Part shown: positions 47,811-59,300 of the stretch, in pieces
Numbering within the stretch: the stretch's first letter is position 1
How the letters are laid out: each line of letters starts with the position of its first letter
NCBI GenBank assembly: GCA_036346205.1
Contig: JARFJB010001987.1
Location: 4,462,501 to 4,526,500, forward strand
Origin: Vesta saturnalis
Lineage: Eukaryota; Arthropoda; Insecta; Coleoptera; Lampyridae
DNA: 64,000 nt
Reading direction: 5' to 3'
Notes under the pieces: model-generated
Databases searched by the model: none
Told to the model about the DNA's origin: nothing
The model's input: only the letters and a program-made list of their open reading frames with translations
Made by a program: the position numbers and the translations under genes

Positions 47811-48340
47811 TAAGTATTACCGAAACGTTTAAATGGTATAACCTCAATAGGGAAATACGCTATAAAAAACCCAAAAAGATAAGTATTTTAAATAGGTGTA
47901 ATAATGGTGAAAGTTTACATTTTCATGTCAAAATTAATTATATTATCATCATATATGTGTATATACCGAGTGTCCGGTCTCAAACCCGAACATAAGGATT
48001 TAACATAGGAATGAACGTTTTTGCAGATTCCTGCTCGCTAATTCAACCGAAAGAAGAGCTAATGGGTTCAATTACAAGGTAAAGTGATTGCAAACCCAAA
48101 GGTACTAATTACAAGACTAAAAGATGAAATATTTAGTTTAAAACACTAAATAAGTAATTGGCGTATTTTAAATATGATATGCCTTGATTTCAAATGTGTC
48201 AAATAATTTTAAAAAGTATTTAGCCTTGATTAATATTGTCGTCCATGTTCAAGGTTTATTAAGTGAATAGGTTACCTCAATGAACAGATTTACTTGGATT
48301 GGTTGAGTAAGTCTAGTCATCGCAAGTCCTTGCAGACGAT
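47811..48340. other. Spacer
   Basis: No gene is seen. The sequence near 47967, ACCGAGTGTCCGGTCTCAAA, could be the end of another transposon but has no partner in view. Confidence 0.35.
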
Positions 48341-48530
48341 TTGCGGAACTTTCGTTCTCACATTTCGTCTCCCACATTTCGTCCCCCAGTTTTCGTCCCT
48401 GCACATTTTGTCCCCAGACAATCGTCCCTGCACATTTTGTCCCCAGACAATTTCGTCTCCACACATTTCATCCCCAGACAATTTCGTCCCCGCACATTTC
48501 GTTCCTACACATTTCGTCTCCGAAAGCTTG
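48341..48530. repeat. C-rich minisatellite (CACATTTCGTCCCCA type)
   Basis: About a dozen 14-16-bp units of the form (A)CA(C/A)ATTTCGTCCCC(A) arranged as diverged pairs. Frames on both strands are by-products. Confidence 0.85.
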
Positions 48531-48596
48531 TGTAATAAGGAGGGTAATGAATACATCTCGGGAAATATGTTATAACCTAAGAACATATGGAAAAAC

Positions 48597-50690
48597 ATAT
48601 TTTTTTTTATTTTTATGATTGTGGACCTGAACAGGCTAAATATGGTCTATCGGGCTAAAGCACTCAGGAACACTTAGGAGGATGGATAGAGGGATAATGA
48701 ATTGCCAATAGACGCCTAACAGCTACCCTAAATTTTCTCATATCATAAGTGGGAGGAAAGCAGGAACTAGGGAGATCATTCCAGAGTTTAGAAGCCGTGT
48801 AGAAAAATGTGGATTGCGCCCGTTTGGTACGACAAGTGGAGATTTGTACTGCATACTGATGATGTGAATGAGCGAACCGAGTATTTCTTGCAAAGATAGC
48901 CCGAGATGGTATCAAAGAATATAATTCAACATCACAATAGCCGTTGTAATAACGATAATACAAAGAAAGAAATGAAACCATCCTTCTATGCTCAAGGGAC
49001 TGTAAGTGAGAAGTTAAGGACGGGTCATTTATAAGCTTAATCGCTCTCTTTTGAATACGATCAACGATAGCGAGAGCGTATTGGGGAGCACTAACCCAGA
49101 GGTGAGAATTATATTCCAGATGAGGCCGAATTTGGGCCTTATACAGCAGAAGGAGTTGTCGAGAGGTAAAGTACTGCTTAGATATGTACAAAAAGCCTAT
49201 TTTACGAGCAGCTGTTTTGGTAGCTGACAGAAGATGGTCAACCCATGAGAGATTTGAAGATACAGTCATACCCAACAAAGTCTGAAAACTTAAGAACTGA
49301 GCCATTCATACTTACAACAGGAAATGATCGATCTTTTTTGGTGGACACAAGACAACACTAAGTTTTGTTAGCATTAAATGTAACTAGATTATTGCTTCCC
49401 CATTCCAGAATACGTTGAATGTCTTTGTTGATTGAATTTGCCATTTCAGATTTAATTTTTTGATTTAACATAGAAGGTGGATTATCACTATGAGTAGACT
49501 GAGATGAACTACAGTGAAGAGTGTTATCGTCATCAAAGCAATGGATGGGGTTAGTTGTTGAAGAAATAAAGTCATTTATGTACAACAGAAAAAGTGTAGG
49601 CACTGTAACGGATCCCTGTGGTACGCCCGCGTTAATGCTAACTTCTTTTGAAAAAAAGCCATCAACTACGACACGTATTCGTCTTTTATCAAGGAAACTA
49701 GAAACCCAGTTGATCAGCGTATCATTTAACCCAAACGATGTGAGTTTGGCAAGTAAACACTTATGCCAAACTTGGTCAAATGCCTTTGAGATATCTAAAG
49801 CGACTACAACTGTTTCACATGTGAAAAAAGATCACCTGTTGAACGACTTTGCCTAAACCCATATTGGTGGCCACTAAGGAGTTTGTTAGTTTCAAGGAAC
49901 GTGAGCAGTTGCTGATTGATGGCTTTTTCCATGATTTTAGACAAAATGGAAGTGATGGCAATTGGTCGGTAGTTTGAGGGATCGGTCTTATCGCCTTTTT
50001 TGGGAATAGGTTGAACATTTGCTAACTTCTATGATGAAGGGAATTCCCCAGAAGACATAGAGATCGTATAGAGCTTAGAAAGGACTGGTACTAGTTCGGG
50101 GGAACATTTCTTTAAGACAATAGCTGGGATACTGCCAGGGCCAGTCGCTTTATTGAGATCAAGCCTACTGATGATCGATTCCAAGAGCTTGTACCGAAAA
50201 TGAATTGGTTTCATAGCGTATGAAGAAGAGTTGACTAGGGGCACATATTTTCCAGAATCATTGAGACACCAGTTTGATGCAAACAAATCCACAGAAACAT
50301 TGGCTTTGTCTACAGAATCAGCAACTACCGATCCGTAAATAGATGTTAGGGGGGGAAATGAAGATGTTCCAAAGTTTCTAATAATGTCTTTAACTAAAGA
50401 CCAAAATTTACGACTGCTTAAAGGAGATGTAGCTAGTTCATTGCAAAAGTTGTTCGAACAACTTTTTAGTTTTAGTGATGACACTTTTGCAGATATTTCT
50501 AGCACCAACGTATTCTACATGACTGTCGACCGATTTATTAGATTTCCATTTAATGTAATATTTATTTTTTAAAGATATTGCATCAGTACAAGCCTTATTG
50601 GAGCAGGGTAGGAAACGTGAATGACCTATACGGTACTGTTTTTTGGGAATGTATAACTCCATTCCCATGAAGATGACTTCAGATACTGAA
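48597..50690 (-). pseudogene. Jockey-like non-LTR retrotransposon, 5'-truncated copy 1
   Basis: The 3' end is marked by a T-run on the plus strand (A-tail of the element). Read on the minus strand from the 5' side: YIPKKQYRIGHSRFLP and KACTDAISLKNKYYIKWKSN (region between endonuclease and RT), FWSLVKDIIRNFGTSSFPPL, LNKATGPGSIPAIVLKKCSP, pieces of the RT palm, then AGVPQGSV-type sequence leading to PTLFLLYINDFISSTTNPIH and the catalytic box CFDDDNT (normally FADD). The C-terminal domain is open for 213 codons with LGMTVSSNLSWVDHLLSATK, LLLLYKAQIRPHLEYNSHLW, DRIQKRAIKLINDPSLTSHL and SKLWNDLPSSCFPPTYDMRK. The clade is assigned from these motifs. Several frameshifts are present. Confidence 0.85.
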
Positions 50691-50923
50691 AGAGCGATGT
50701 CCAAAGAAATCCCGTAAATTACTCCATCGAGCTGACTTAAAAGACCACAAGGTTCTATCGGTTTTGCAAACAATAGTGGAATTATGTAATGTAGAAATGA
50801 TTTCTGTTAGACAATGGTTTAACCCCGAAAGAAAAGACAACTTAGTGTTGGCGAATTCAAAAGAAAAATGTACACGCAAGAAGTATTTTAAAGACAAACT
50901 GTTTACAAAGAAGGTATTTAATT
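50661..50923 (+). other. Open coding-like fragment, family unknown
   Basis: About 83 uninterrupted codons: LQILKERCPKKSRKLLHRAD, VLSVLQTIVELCNVEMISVR, QWFNPERKDNLVLANSKEK and so on to a stop. It is lysine-rich and reads like a real protein segment. It starts at the truncation point of the LINE copy. It may belong to a separate older element or to a host exon. I cannot name it. Confidence 0.3.
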
Positions 50924-51639
50924 AACCCAAAAATCGATCTGGCTCGATTGACACGCTAACTGTAACTGCTCCCCTTCGCTTTCAAAACTAAAACTATATC
51001 TACTCTCGAAAAACCACCCCCGTTTTTCAAAAGTAATAAAAAAACAAGAAACATTAATTTCCGTTGGAACAGTTTCATATTAATTATTGCACGATATCTT
51101 AATTTTAAAAATCGTTCGTAACAAACCTTACATTTCTCTCTCGAGTTTCCAAGTAACAAAGATATCTTTTGATCGCAGTCTGTACCGCCACAATTAATCA
51201 TTAGATCAATGACATTTTTACATCAAGAGCGCGTATAAGAAATTCCAATGATTCGTTACACCCCTTCAGTAAAGCATTTTTAAGCGTGCTCCTGCCACTC
51301 ACACCCCCAACATGTGTTTTACAACCCTAGACAAACACAAACAATCCCAAATTCCTTACATGAAAAAATGTATAAATAAAATATTTTGAAAACATTAGCA
51401 AATTACGACGTATTATCAAGATCTTAAAAATCCACTAATTATCTTTTCTATCGTGGTAACAATGACCATTTGACAAACGTTTATTAAAAAAAAAAATTTC
51501 GCGGTCTACTATCTACAAGATTTAAAAAAATTAGTTTACTCTCATATCACATTCAGGAGGTACAAAAATTGGAACCTCGTGTTAAATTTTAGTCGGTGGA
51601 TACTAAGAACGATAAGAATAATTAGTAATTAGCATGATG
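50924..51639. other. AT-rich spacer, nothing recognised
   Basis: No coding or repeat similarity was recognised. Confidence 0.45.
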
Positions 51640-51897
51640 GTGAATCTCTTCAATTCAGACTAATTGTGCGAAATTTTCTTAATAAAAATTTCCTAAATAA
51701 GTGGATAGGTAGGGGGTGGACCCCATGCTTGGCCACTCGTTCACCAGACTTCAACCCAGCGGATTACCACGTTTGAAGAACTTGTTAACAGAATAAATAA
51801 TGCTTGTAAGGAAATGAGGAGTAACCCATTAATAATCAGAAAAGCTACTCAGAACATACTTCTGAGAGTTCGAAAATTTATTGAACAACGTAAATAA
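51640..51897 (+). pseudogene. C-terminal fragment of an IS630/Tc1-type transposase
   Basis: NKWIGRGWTPCLATRSPDFN followed by PADYHV corresponds to the R-W-I-G-R-G...R-S-P-D-L-x-P-L-D-F third-site block of the DUF4817-type transposases. LVNRINNACKEMRSNPLIIR and NILLRVRKFIEQRK close the frame. The L-W-G motif and everything upstream are missing. Confidence 0.6.
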
Positions 51898-52139
51898 GTT
51901 TTTTATTTGTATGGGATTTTGTTAAAATATTTTCTTACGTGTAGTTTTTTTTTGAAAATATATTCAGTTAAATGCTTTTTATTTTTTTAACAACTTAATC
52001 TTTACATTTTAATAACATTAGCATATTAAAATTATCATCGAATACTTAAGCATATTTTTAAAACGCCGCATAAAAAAATCTCTACACATATATTTTAAAT
52101 TTTCTCCTTGTTTTATTGGTAAATACTTAAATATTGATA

Positions 52140-52712
52140 AGTACTTATAGAAATATTTCAGTGTAACTTATTTTTTTCCGTACTTTTAAAACATTCGGTC
52201 CAATTTTAAAAAATGTGATATACAGGGTGTTGTTTTGGGAATTATCAAATTTAAAAAAATTTCCTAAAGACGGACCTGGATTTTGACTCAAATTTTTGCA
52301 GTGGACAATTGAGCTTTTGAAGCCATATACCTGTACCAAATATGAAAAAAAACCTACAGGGTGGTTCCAAAGTTATGTCTTATAAAGGTATCGGACTAAA
52401 TTGATAAAACACTCTATGTTTCAGTTATTAAAAGCGTTAAGCCCAGTAAACCTAGGTTATTTCGAATCACCCAATGTCCTATTTTATCATTTTTTACCTA
52501 TGAAACAACCTGTATACAATTGTTAAGTATGTTGTAGTTTGTTTAACGGCATCTTCAATATTATGGTTATTTGTTCTTGATTTGTAAAGAAGGCACATAA
52601 TGTATGAGTTTTTTTAAGATAATTACTACTTTGGAGAAAACGTTATGTCCTAAAAAAATATTTTTTGCTAAAAAGCAGTAAAAATGAATAATTTGACCCA
52701 ACATGATATATA
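52140..52712. repeat. Cluster of transposon ends starting YACAGGGTG
   Basis: TATACAGGGTGTTGTTTTGG (about 52221), CTACAGGGTGGTTCCAAAG (about 52354) and the terminus of the next element (52713) occur within 500 bp in the same orientation. They are probably the edges of separate related DNA transposons stacked beside each other. Confidence 0.45.
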
Positions 52713-53620
52713 CAGGGTGACCCAAACTCGATGGCCAAAACGAAAACAGCTGATTCCTTTGGCCAAAAGGAACAAAAAATTGTTAATACAGGGTGTGTCT
52801 ATTGTTGATGGTTTCCAAGATGTTAACTTTTTTTTAATTTTTTTCTATTTCGTGGACTTATTTTTTAAATCACGCTGTATCTTCCAAACTAGAAGAGTTA
52901 CAAGAAAACACATTAGGAGAAATTTGTAGAAGATCAAATTGCCTTAAAGAATATTGAATTCATTCGAGACAAACTCATCATTCAACATTTTTAATGACAT
53001 AATGAGTTCAGAAATGATTTTTGTTCAAATCCCAAGACAAATTTCCAAGAGGAATATTTTTCCAATAGAGATGAATTTGATACATGGCCCATAAAGGAAA
53101 AACTTCCTTTTTTCATAAGCTTCACAACGATATGAAAAAAACTTATGGTTGATGTACTAATTACGGAATTGTTACAGGAATACACCCCAGGAAAAACTTT
53201 TAGAGCATAAAATTACCTTCAAAAATATGGTAGAGTAGATGAGAATTGACGATTTGTCCCTCACTTTTCAATTAATCTGTACATTTACGGCAAGAAATAC
53301 GTCTCCTTTACTGATATCTTTTCATCACCGTAGCAACGACTCGACATTAGTAAGTTAGTTGTCAAAATTTGTTTGCTATTACAGCTTTGCTGATTTCAAT
53401 ACGAGTTCTTTCTGTTGTAGTGATATTGTAATTTAGTTTTGAGTCGTTCTTGTTCTTGTTATTATCATTGTTCTTGTTCGTGTTTTCCTTCCTGAGTCAT
53501 GTTTTCAAATGAAGAATATACCGATATTCATTATTATTATGGTGTTGCCCAAGGGAATGCGAGTGAGGCTGCTAGACTGTATGCAGCTGCTTTCCCAAGA
53601 AGAATTCATCCAGAAAGGAG
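52713..53620 (+). repeat. Left (original 5') arm
   Basis: Contains terminus, leader and the transposase start up to the IHPER codons. It pairs with the right arm. Confidence 0.9.
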
Positions 53621-54374
53621 AGTTTTATCTAGAGTACACACTGCTCTAAGAGAGAGAGAGAGAGAGAGATGATCTTTTAGGATCCTAAGAGATCAAGAGG
53701 AATTTCATAATGTTGAGAGGATTGACGACGTAATCCAGCATTTCGAAGCAAATTCTGAGACTAGCTTGCGGCGGTCATCCAATGTATTGCAGATGCCACG
53801 AGAAACAATACGGAGAACTCTTAAGGCTGACGGAAGACGTGCGTATCACGTGACGGGAGTTCAAGAACTTTTAGATGGAGATCTAGGTTGGCGGATTGAG
53901 TTTTGCCAATGGTATCTCAATTCAGTTAGGAATGATCGAGATTTCCAAAAAGCAATCTTGTGGATGGATGAGGCCACCTTTACAAGGTCAGGCATCTTCA
54001 ATATCCATAACACGCACTTCTGGGCACATGAGAACCCACATACTATGAGACCAAATAGCTTTCAATACCAGTTCAAAGTTAAAGTTTGGGTTGGTTTACT
54101 CAACAATCAACTTATTGGTCAATATATTCTGCCAGATAGAGTCAATTCAGTGAATTTTTTGAATTCCCTTCAAGAAAACCTCCCTGAATTGATGGAGGAG
54201 GTTTCATTGGCAACAAGAGCAGATATGTGGGTTCAACTTGATGGTAGTCCTGCCCACTACGGAAGAGGTGTGAGAGATTGGCTAAACGAACATTATCCCC
54301 AACGTTGGATTGGAAGAGGTGGTACAGTGGTGTGGCCTCTAAGATCTCCAGATCTCACCCCTCTTTCTGGATGA
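53499..54374 (+). pseudogene. DUF4817-type transposase cut off at the third catalytic site
   Basis: It starts MFSNEEYTDIHYYYGVAQGN, then ASEAARLYAAAFPRRIHPER (DUF4817 fold). A (GA)n expansion at 53649-53669 throws the frame. It recovers as SLRRSSNVLQMPRETIRRTL (HTH) and stays open for 202 codons: DLGWRIEFCQWYLNSV, ILWMDEATFTRSGIFNIHNT (first Asp), FWAHENPHTMR, KVWVGLLNNQLIGQYI, ADMWVQLDGSPAHYGRGVRD (second Asp), RWIGRGGTVVWPLRSPDLTP. The expected next residues are Leu-Asp-Phe-Phe, but the frame ends L-S-G-stop because the sequence switches into the inverted arm. The third acidic residue and C-terminal domain are therefore missing. Confidence 0.88.
53649..53669. repeat. (GA)n tract inside the transposase
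   Basis: About ten GA units within the RERE codons. Its length explains the frame change at this point. The right arm ends before this tract, so no comparison is available. Confidence 0.9.
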
Positions 54375-55271
54375 ATTCTTCTTGGGAAAGCAGCTGCATA
54401 CAGTCTAGCAGCCTCACTCGCATTCACTTGGGCAACACCATAATAATAATGAATATCGGCATATTCTTCATTTGAAAACATGACTCAGGAAGGAAAACAC
54501 GAACACGAACAAGAACAATAATAATAACAAGAACAAGAACGACTCAAAAACTAAATTACAATATCACTTCAACAGAAAGAACTCGTATTGACAGCAAAAC
54601 TGTAATAGAAAACAAATTTTGACAACTAACTTACTAATGTCGAGTCGTTGCTACGGTGATGAAAAGATATCAGTAAAGGAGATGTATTTCTTGCCGTAAA
54701 TGTACAGATTGATTGAAAAGTTAGGGACAAATCGTTAATTCTCATCTACTCTACCATATTTTTGAAGGTAATTTTATGCTCTAAAAGTTTTTCCTGAGGT
54801 GCATTCCTGTAACAATTCAGTAATTAGTACGTCAACCATAAGTTTTTTCCATATCGTTGTGAAGCTTATGAAAAAAGGAAGTTTTTCCTTTATGGGCCAT
54901 GTATCAAATCCATCTCTATTGGAAAAATATTCCTCTTGGAAATTTGTCTTGGGATTTGAACAAAAATCATTTCCGAATTCATTATGTCATTAAAAATGTT
55001 GAATGATGAGTTTGTCTCGAATGAATTCAATATTCTTTAAGGCAATTTCATCTTCTACAAATTTCTCCTAATGTGTTTTCTTGTAACTCTTCTAGTTTGG
55101 AAGATACAGCGTGATTTAAAAAATAAGTCCACGAAATAGAAAAAATTAAAAAAAAGTTAACATCTCGGAAACCATCAACAATAGACACATTCTGTATTAA
55201 CAATTTTTTGTTCCTTTTTAGCCAGAGGAATCAGCTGTTTTCGTTTTGGCCATCGAGTTTGGGTCACCCTG
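54362..55271 (-). repeat. Right (inverted 5') arm
   Basis: Inverted copy of the left arm, beginning TTCTGGATGAATTC at the junction and ending at the terminus CCCTG followed by TA. Confidence 0.9.
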
Positions 55272-57092
55272 TATATTGTTGGAATCAGAAAAAAAATTAC
55301 TAATTTTTTGATGCCATAGCCAACTACGCGTTCCATATAAAAAAATACAACTTTATGATTAACTCGAATTTTAAGAGTATTTTTAAAGAATTGACTACAC
55401 CACTACATTCTTATCAAAAAACTGCCTCAAGAACGTAGAAATTTTTTTTTCATAAATAAGCGCGATATTGCCATAAAATAATTAATATCAATAAAAAAAT
55501 AAAGCAGAAAATCGAAACTGAAATAACAAAAGTGTTAATTCATTTAAAAACCGTAAAAAATTCAATATTTTATATCAGATGCTGAAAGCTTGCATGCCTT
55601 TTGTACTCATCTAGCGAGGAACGTAATATGTAAAATGTATGTAAAATCCATGTAGTTACATGACGAACAAAATTTACGACTCAATATGTGTTACTAAAAT
55701 AAAATAAAAAAAAAAACATATCAACCCACAACGTTATTGTTATTCTGAAAGTTGAAGCTTTAAAATAGGATTAAACCCTTACAGAAACTGACATTTATTG
55801 ATATAGGAGTCGACAACTTATCATTTTCTAAATCTAAATTATCCTTGTCTTTTATTTATTGTATAAAATAAAAGCAAACAAAGCGAACATACTTACTAAA
55901 AAGGAAAGTTAACAAACAAAACTTCTTGCGACTTAAAATTGTCAAGATAGCGTTAATTATTCAGAACATACTATTTAATCTGATTATATACACTACACAT
56001 CCTTTGCACGCAAGATTATTACTTATATAAGTTTTAATTAGAACCAATTCAATGTGAACGTTACATAGAAAAAAAAAAGAAAATTATATACCTAATTCTT
56101 GTTTAACGTTATATAGATTATCCACTATGCAAGAGTAAAATTTTCACAGCCAATTTTTGTACGGAAAAAGTCTTATTTCCATATTTTATTAGAATATGCA
56201 AAATAATGTCGTAAAATAAAATTACAATGTTTTTTTTTTGGATTTTCCTCATCACAGTGTCGGGTTTTGTATTGATTACGTCGTAAATAAGATTGTAAAT
56301 TTCTTAAGTAAATGACCTGACAGATTTGGTAGATTTTTATGCAAAACGTTTTATAGGTGATCTAAAAAATTTTCTTTTAATAACAAAATCTAAAAAATGT
56401 GAGTCACGTTCCGAAACGCACTGATCGTCACTTGCGAATATTTTTTACTTATTTAGTTCGTATACATTTACACTGGTTTTAAAAACACTAATTAAACCTC
56501 CATGTATGTCTATATCTGATATTGAAGGGGTTTTATTACATTCAAATTTATAGCCCAGAGTGTAATTGGTGGTTTATGACTTAAAACTGTTTTTCTAAAT
56601 AAACTGCTAATATTTAATAAAAGATTAAGCTTTTGTTCTTACCCCGCAACCAATCTATAGAATTTTGCTCTTTCCTACTCCTCCTCTTTTAGTTGTGATA
56701 CACGTAGGAAAATACATTTAAGTAAACATTTGTATCACTTGTTACAAAAGACTTGAATCAATACAGTGCATTTACAACAACGTTTTCTGAATTTTGTTTC
56801 TCTTGTAGAAAAGAGATTTTTCAGTAGCTTCAATCATATAAAGTTCAATCCGTTGATACGGTCGAACTTACCAATTTTCTTTTGAATCCGCTAAAGCAAA
56901 CATTTTTCTAGCATCGTTCGACTCATTTATTCATAGAATTAATAGTATATTTGTTTATACGTTAACTTCTACTCGTAATAGTACCTGTAAGTTCTAAAGC
57001 TGTTTGTATAATTTGACACTACATTTACTTACAAAAACAATCATGTGGTATGTACTTTTATATAAATGCAGTTATCAATCATAATTAGAATA
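55272..57092. other. AT-rich spacer, nothing recognised
   Basis: No gene or repeat similarity was recognised on either strand. Confidence 0.5.
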
Positions 57093-57364
57093 CTTATCTT
57101 TGAGTATGTAATCGTGTAGTTTTATTAATTCTTTACGAATGTAAACGATTACAGTTATCACCTTCAGTAAATGATAATAGTTTTAAAATTAATTATGATG
57201 TCAAATCAATATATGAAATCTGAATTTCATATATTTGTTTGAAGCGGTAATTAATTTCTTAAAACTATTATCATATACTGAAGACGATAACTGTAATTGT
57301 TATCGAAATGTTTAAATTTGTAAAAAATTAATAAAAACACACGATTACGTATCCAAAAGATAAG
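57093..57364. mobile_element. Snap-back MITE, ~272 bp
   Basis: Almost the whole unit is self-complementary. Ends CTTATCTTT...AAAGATAAG are bounded by TA on both sides, and shared inner blocks are TACGTAATCGTGTG-type, GATAACTGTAAT, TCAGTA...GATAATAGTTTTAA and ATATATGAAAT around a short loop near 57225. It has no coding capacity. The TA duplication suggests mobilisation by a Tc1/mariner-type enzyme (inference). Confidence 0.85.
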
Positions 57365-57399
57365 TACTTTAATTAATAAGGTCACGTATTGGCTAAAAT

Positions 57400-59300
57400 C
57401 TTTTGTTAAATAATTGTGGTCCTAAATAGCCTACGTTTAGATTAACGTGCTAAAGTACTCAGAAAAATTTCGGAGAATGCATAGTGATATTCAACTGCCA
57501 AGAGGTGTCTATGAACGGCAAACTTAAATGTTTTCATGTGAGCGGAAAACAGGAACTACGCGGATCATTCCAGAGTTTAGAACACGTGTAGAAGAATGTA
57601 GATTGAGCTCATTTGGTACAATAAGTGGAGATTTGTAGTGCACATTGATGATGTGAATTAGCGAACCGAGTATCCTTAGCAAAGATTACCGCAGATGTTA
57701 TCAAAGGATGTAATTCAGCATCGCGATAGGTATTGTAATACCGCCAATGCAAAGAAAGAATTGAAACGATTCTTCTATGCTTAGGGGACTGTGTGTCAGA
57801 GGTTGAAGACGGGTCATTTATAAGCCTAATCGCTCTTCTTTGAATACGGCAACGATATTGGGGAGCACCAATCCAGAAGTGAGAGTATTCCAGGTGAGGT
57901 CGGATTTGGGCCTTATACAGCAGAAAGAGCTGTCGCGGTGTAAAGCACCGCTTAAATCTATATAAAAAGCCTACTTTACGAGCGACTGCTTGAATAGCTG
58001 ATAGAAGATGGTCAACCCATGGTGGATTTGGAAATGCAGCCATTCCTAACGTTGTAATAGTTTTAAAACTTAAGATTTCGACCATTCATACTTTTGGTGG
58101 ACACAAATCAAATTAAGTTTTGTTAGCAGATTATTTCTTCTACGTCTCTGTTAATTGAAATTGCCATTTCAGCTTTAATACCTTGATTTGAGATAGAAGG
58201 CGAATTAGTATTGTGAGTAGACTAAGAAGATGTAATGAAGAGTGCTGTCGTCTGCAAAGCAATGGATTGGGTTAGTTGTTGAAGAAATCTAGCAAGTCGG
58301 CGTTAATGACACATATTCATCTTTTTTTTATGAAAACTGGAAACCCAGTTGAGCGTGTGAGTAAATCTAAACGAGGTGGTGAGTTTGGCAAATAAACGCT
58401 AATGCCAAACTTGGTCAAATGATTTGAAATCTCTAAAACGACTACTTTTGTTTCACCAGATCGATCTAGTATATTGTCCCAAACTTTGGTCACATACGCA
58501 ATAAGATTATCTGTTCAACAACTCTGCTCAAGACCATATTGGTGGTTACTAGGGAGCTTGTTAGATTCAAGGAAAACGAGTATTTGCTATTAGATGGTTT
58601 TTTAAACGACTTTAGACTAAATGGAAATAATGGCAATTGGTCAGTAGTAAGTTGGACAGATCTTGTCGTCTTTTTTACAATAGGTTGAACATTTGTATGA
58701 TGAAGGAAATTCTCCAGAAGACATAAACATCAAGTATAGCTTAGATAGGAGTGGTATTAGTTCGAGGGAACAGTTCTTTAAGGCAATAGCTGAGATATCG
58801 TCTGGATCATTCGCCTTATTGGAATGAAGCCTACTGATGATCGATTCTACAAGATTGTATCCGAAACGAAATGGTTTCATAGCGTATGAAAAACATCCGA
58901 TCACTGGTACACCTTTTCTAGAATCACTAGGACACGAGTTTGACGCAAATAAATCCACAAAAAGATTGGTATTGTCTACAGTCAGCCAATACAGATCCGT
59001 CAAGAGATGTGATGGGAAGAAATGAATTTACCAAAGATTTTACTTATGGCTTTAGCTAAAGCCCAATGTTTATTTCTATCCAAAAGGCGTATATTTTTAG
59101 CGTTAATGATAACACCAACGTAGTCTGCATGACTCTCGACCGTTTTGTTGGATTTGCATTTGGTATAAAGTTTATTTTTGAAAGGCATGGCATCAGCATA
59201 AGCCTTATTGGGCCAGGGTTGGGAACGAAAATAACCTATACGGTTCAGTTTGTTGGGAATGTATAACTCAGGTATCGCTTTGGTTCTCCCCACCGGATAT
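57400..59300 (-). pseudogene. Jockey-like non-LTR retrotransposon, 5'-truncated copy 2
   Basis: Same family as the copy at 48.6-50.7 kb and colinear with it: ELYIPNKLNRIGYFRSQPW, NKAYADAMPFKNKLYTKCKS, FVDLFASNSCPSDSRKGVPV, SRLHSNKANDPDDISAIALK and IPLLSKLYLMFMSSGEFPSS, then NPIHCFADDSTLHYIF with the catalytic FADD box intact, and WVDHLLSAIQAVARKVGFLY, LYKAQIRPHLEYSHFWIGAP, RIQRRAIRLINDPSSTSD. It is broken in more places than copy 1, with deletions in the palm and in the C-terminus. It ends at its 5' side shortly upstream of the same YIPNK region as copy 1. Confidence 0.82.

Larger units (their letters stand above)
52713..55271 (+). mobile_element. Palindromic Tc1-type element with two 5' ends
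   Basis: Both termini are CAGGGTGACCCAAACTCGAT, flanked by TA (TATA on both sides). Inverted arms of ~908 bp (52713-53620 and 54362-55271) agree at roughly the mid-90s percent by eye. Each arm holds the 5' terminus, leader and first ~40 codons of the transposase. The normal 3' terminus is absent, replaced by an inverted copy of the 5' half. Confidence 0.9.
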
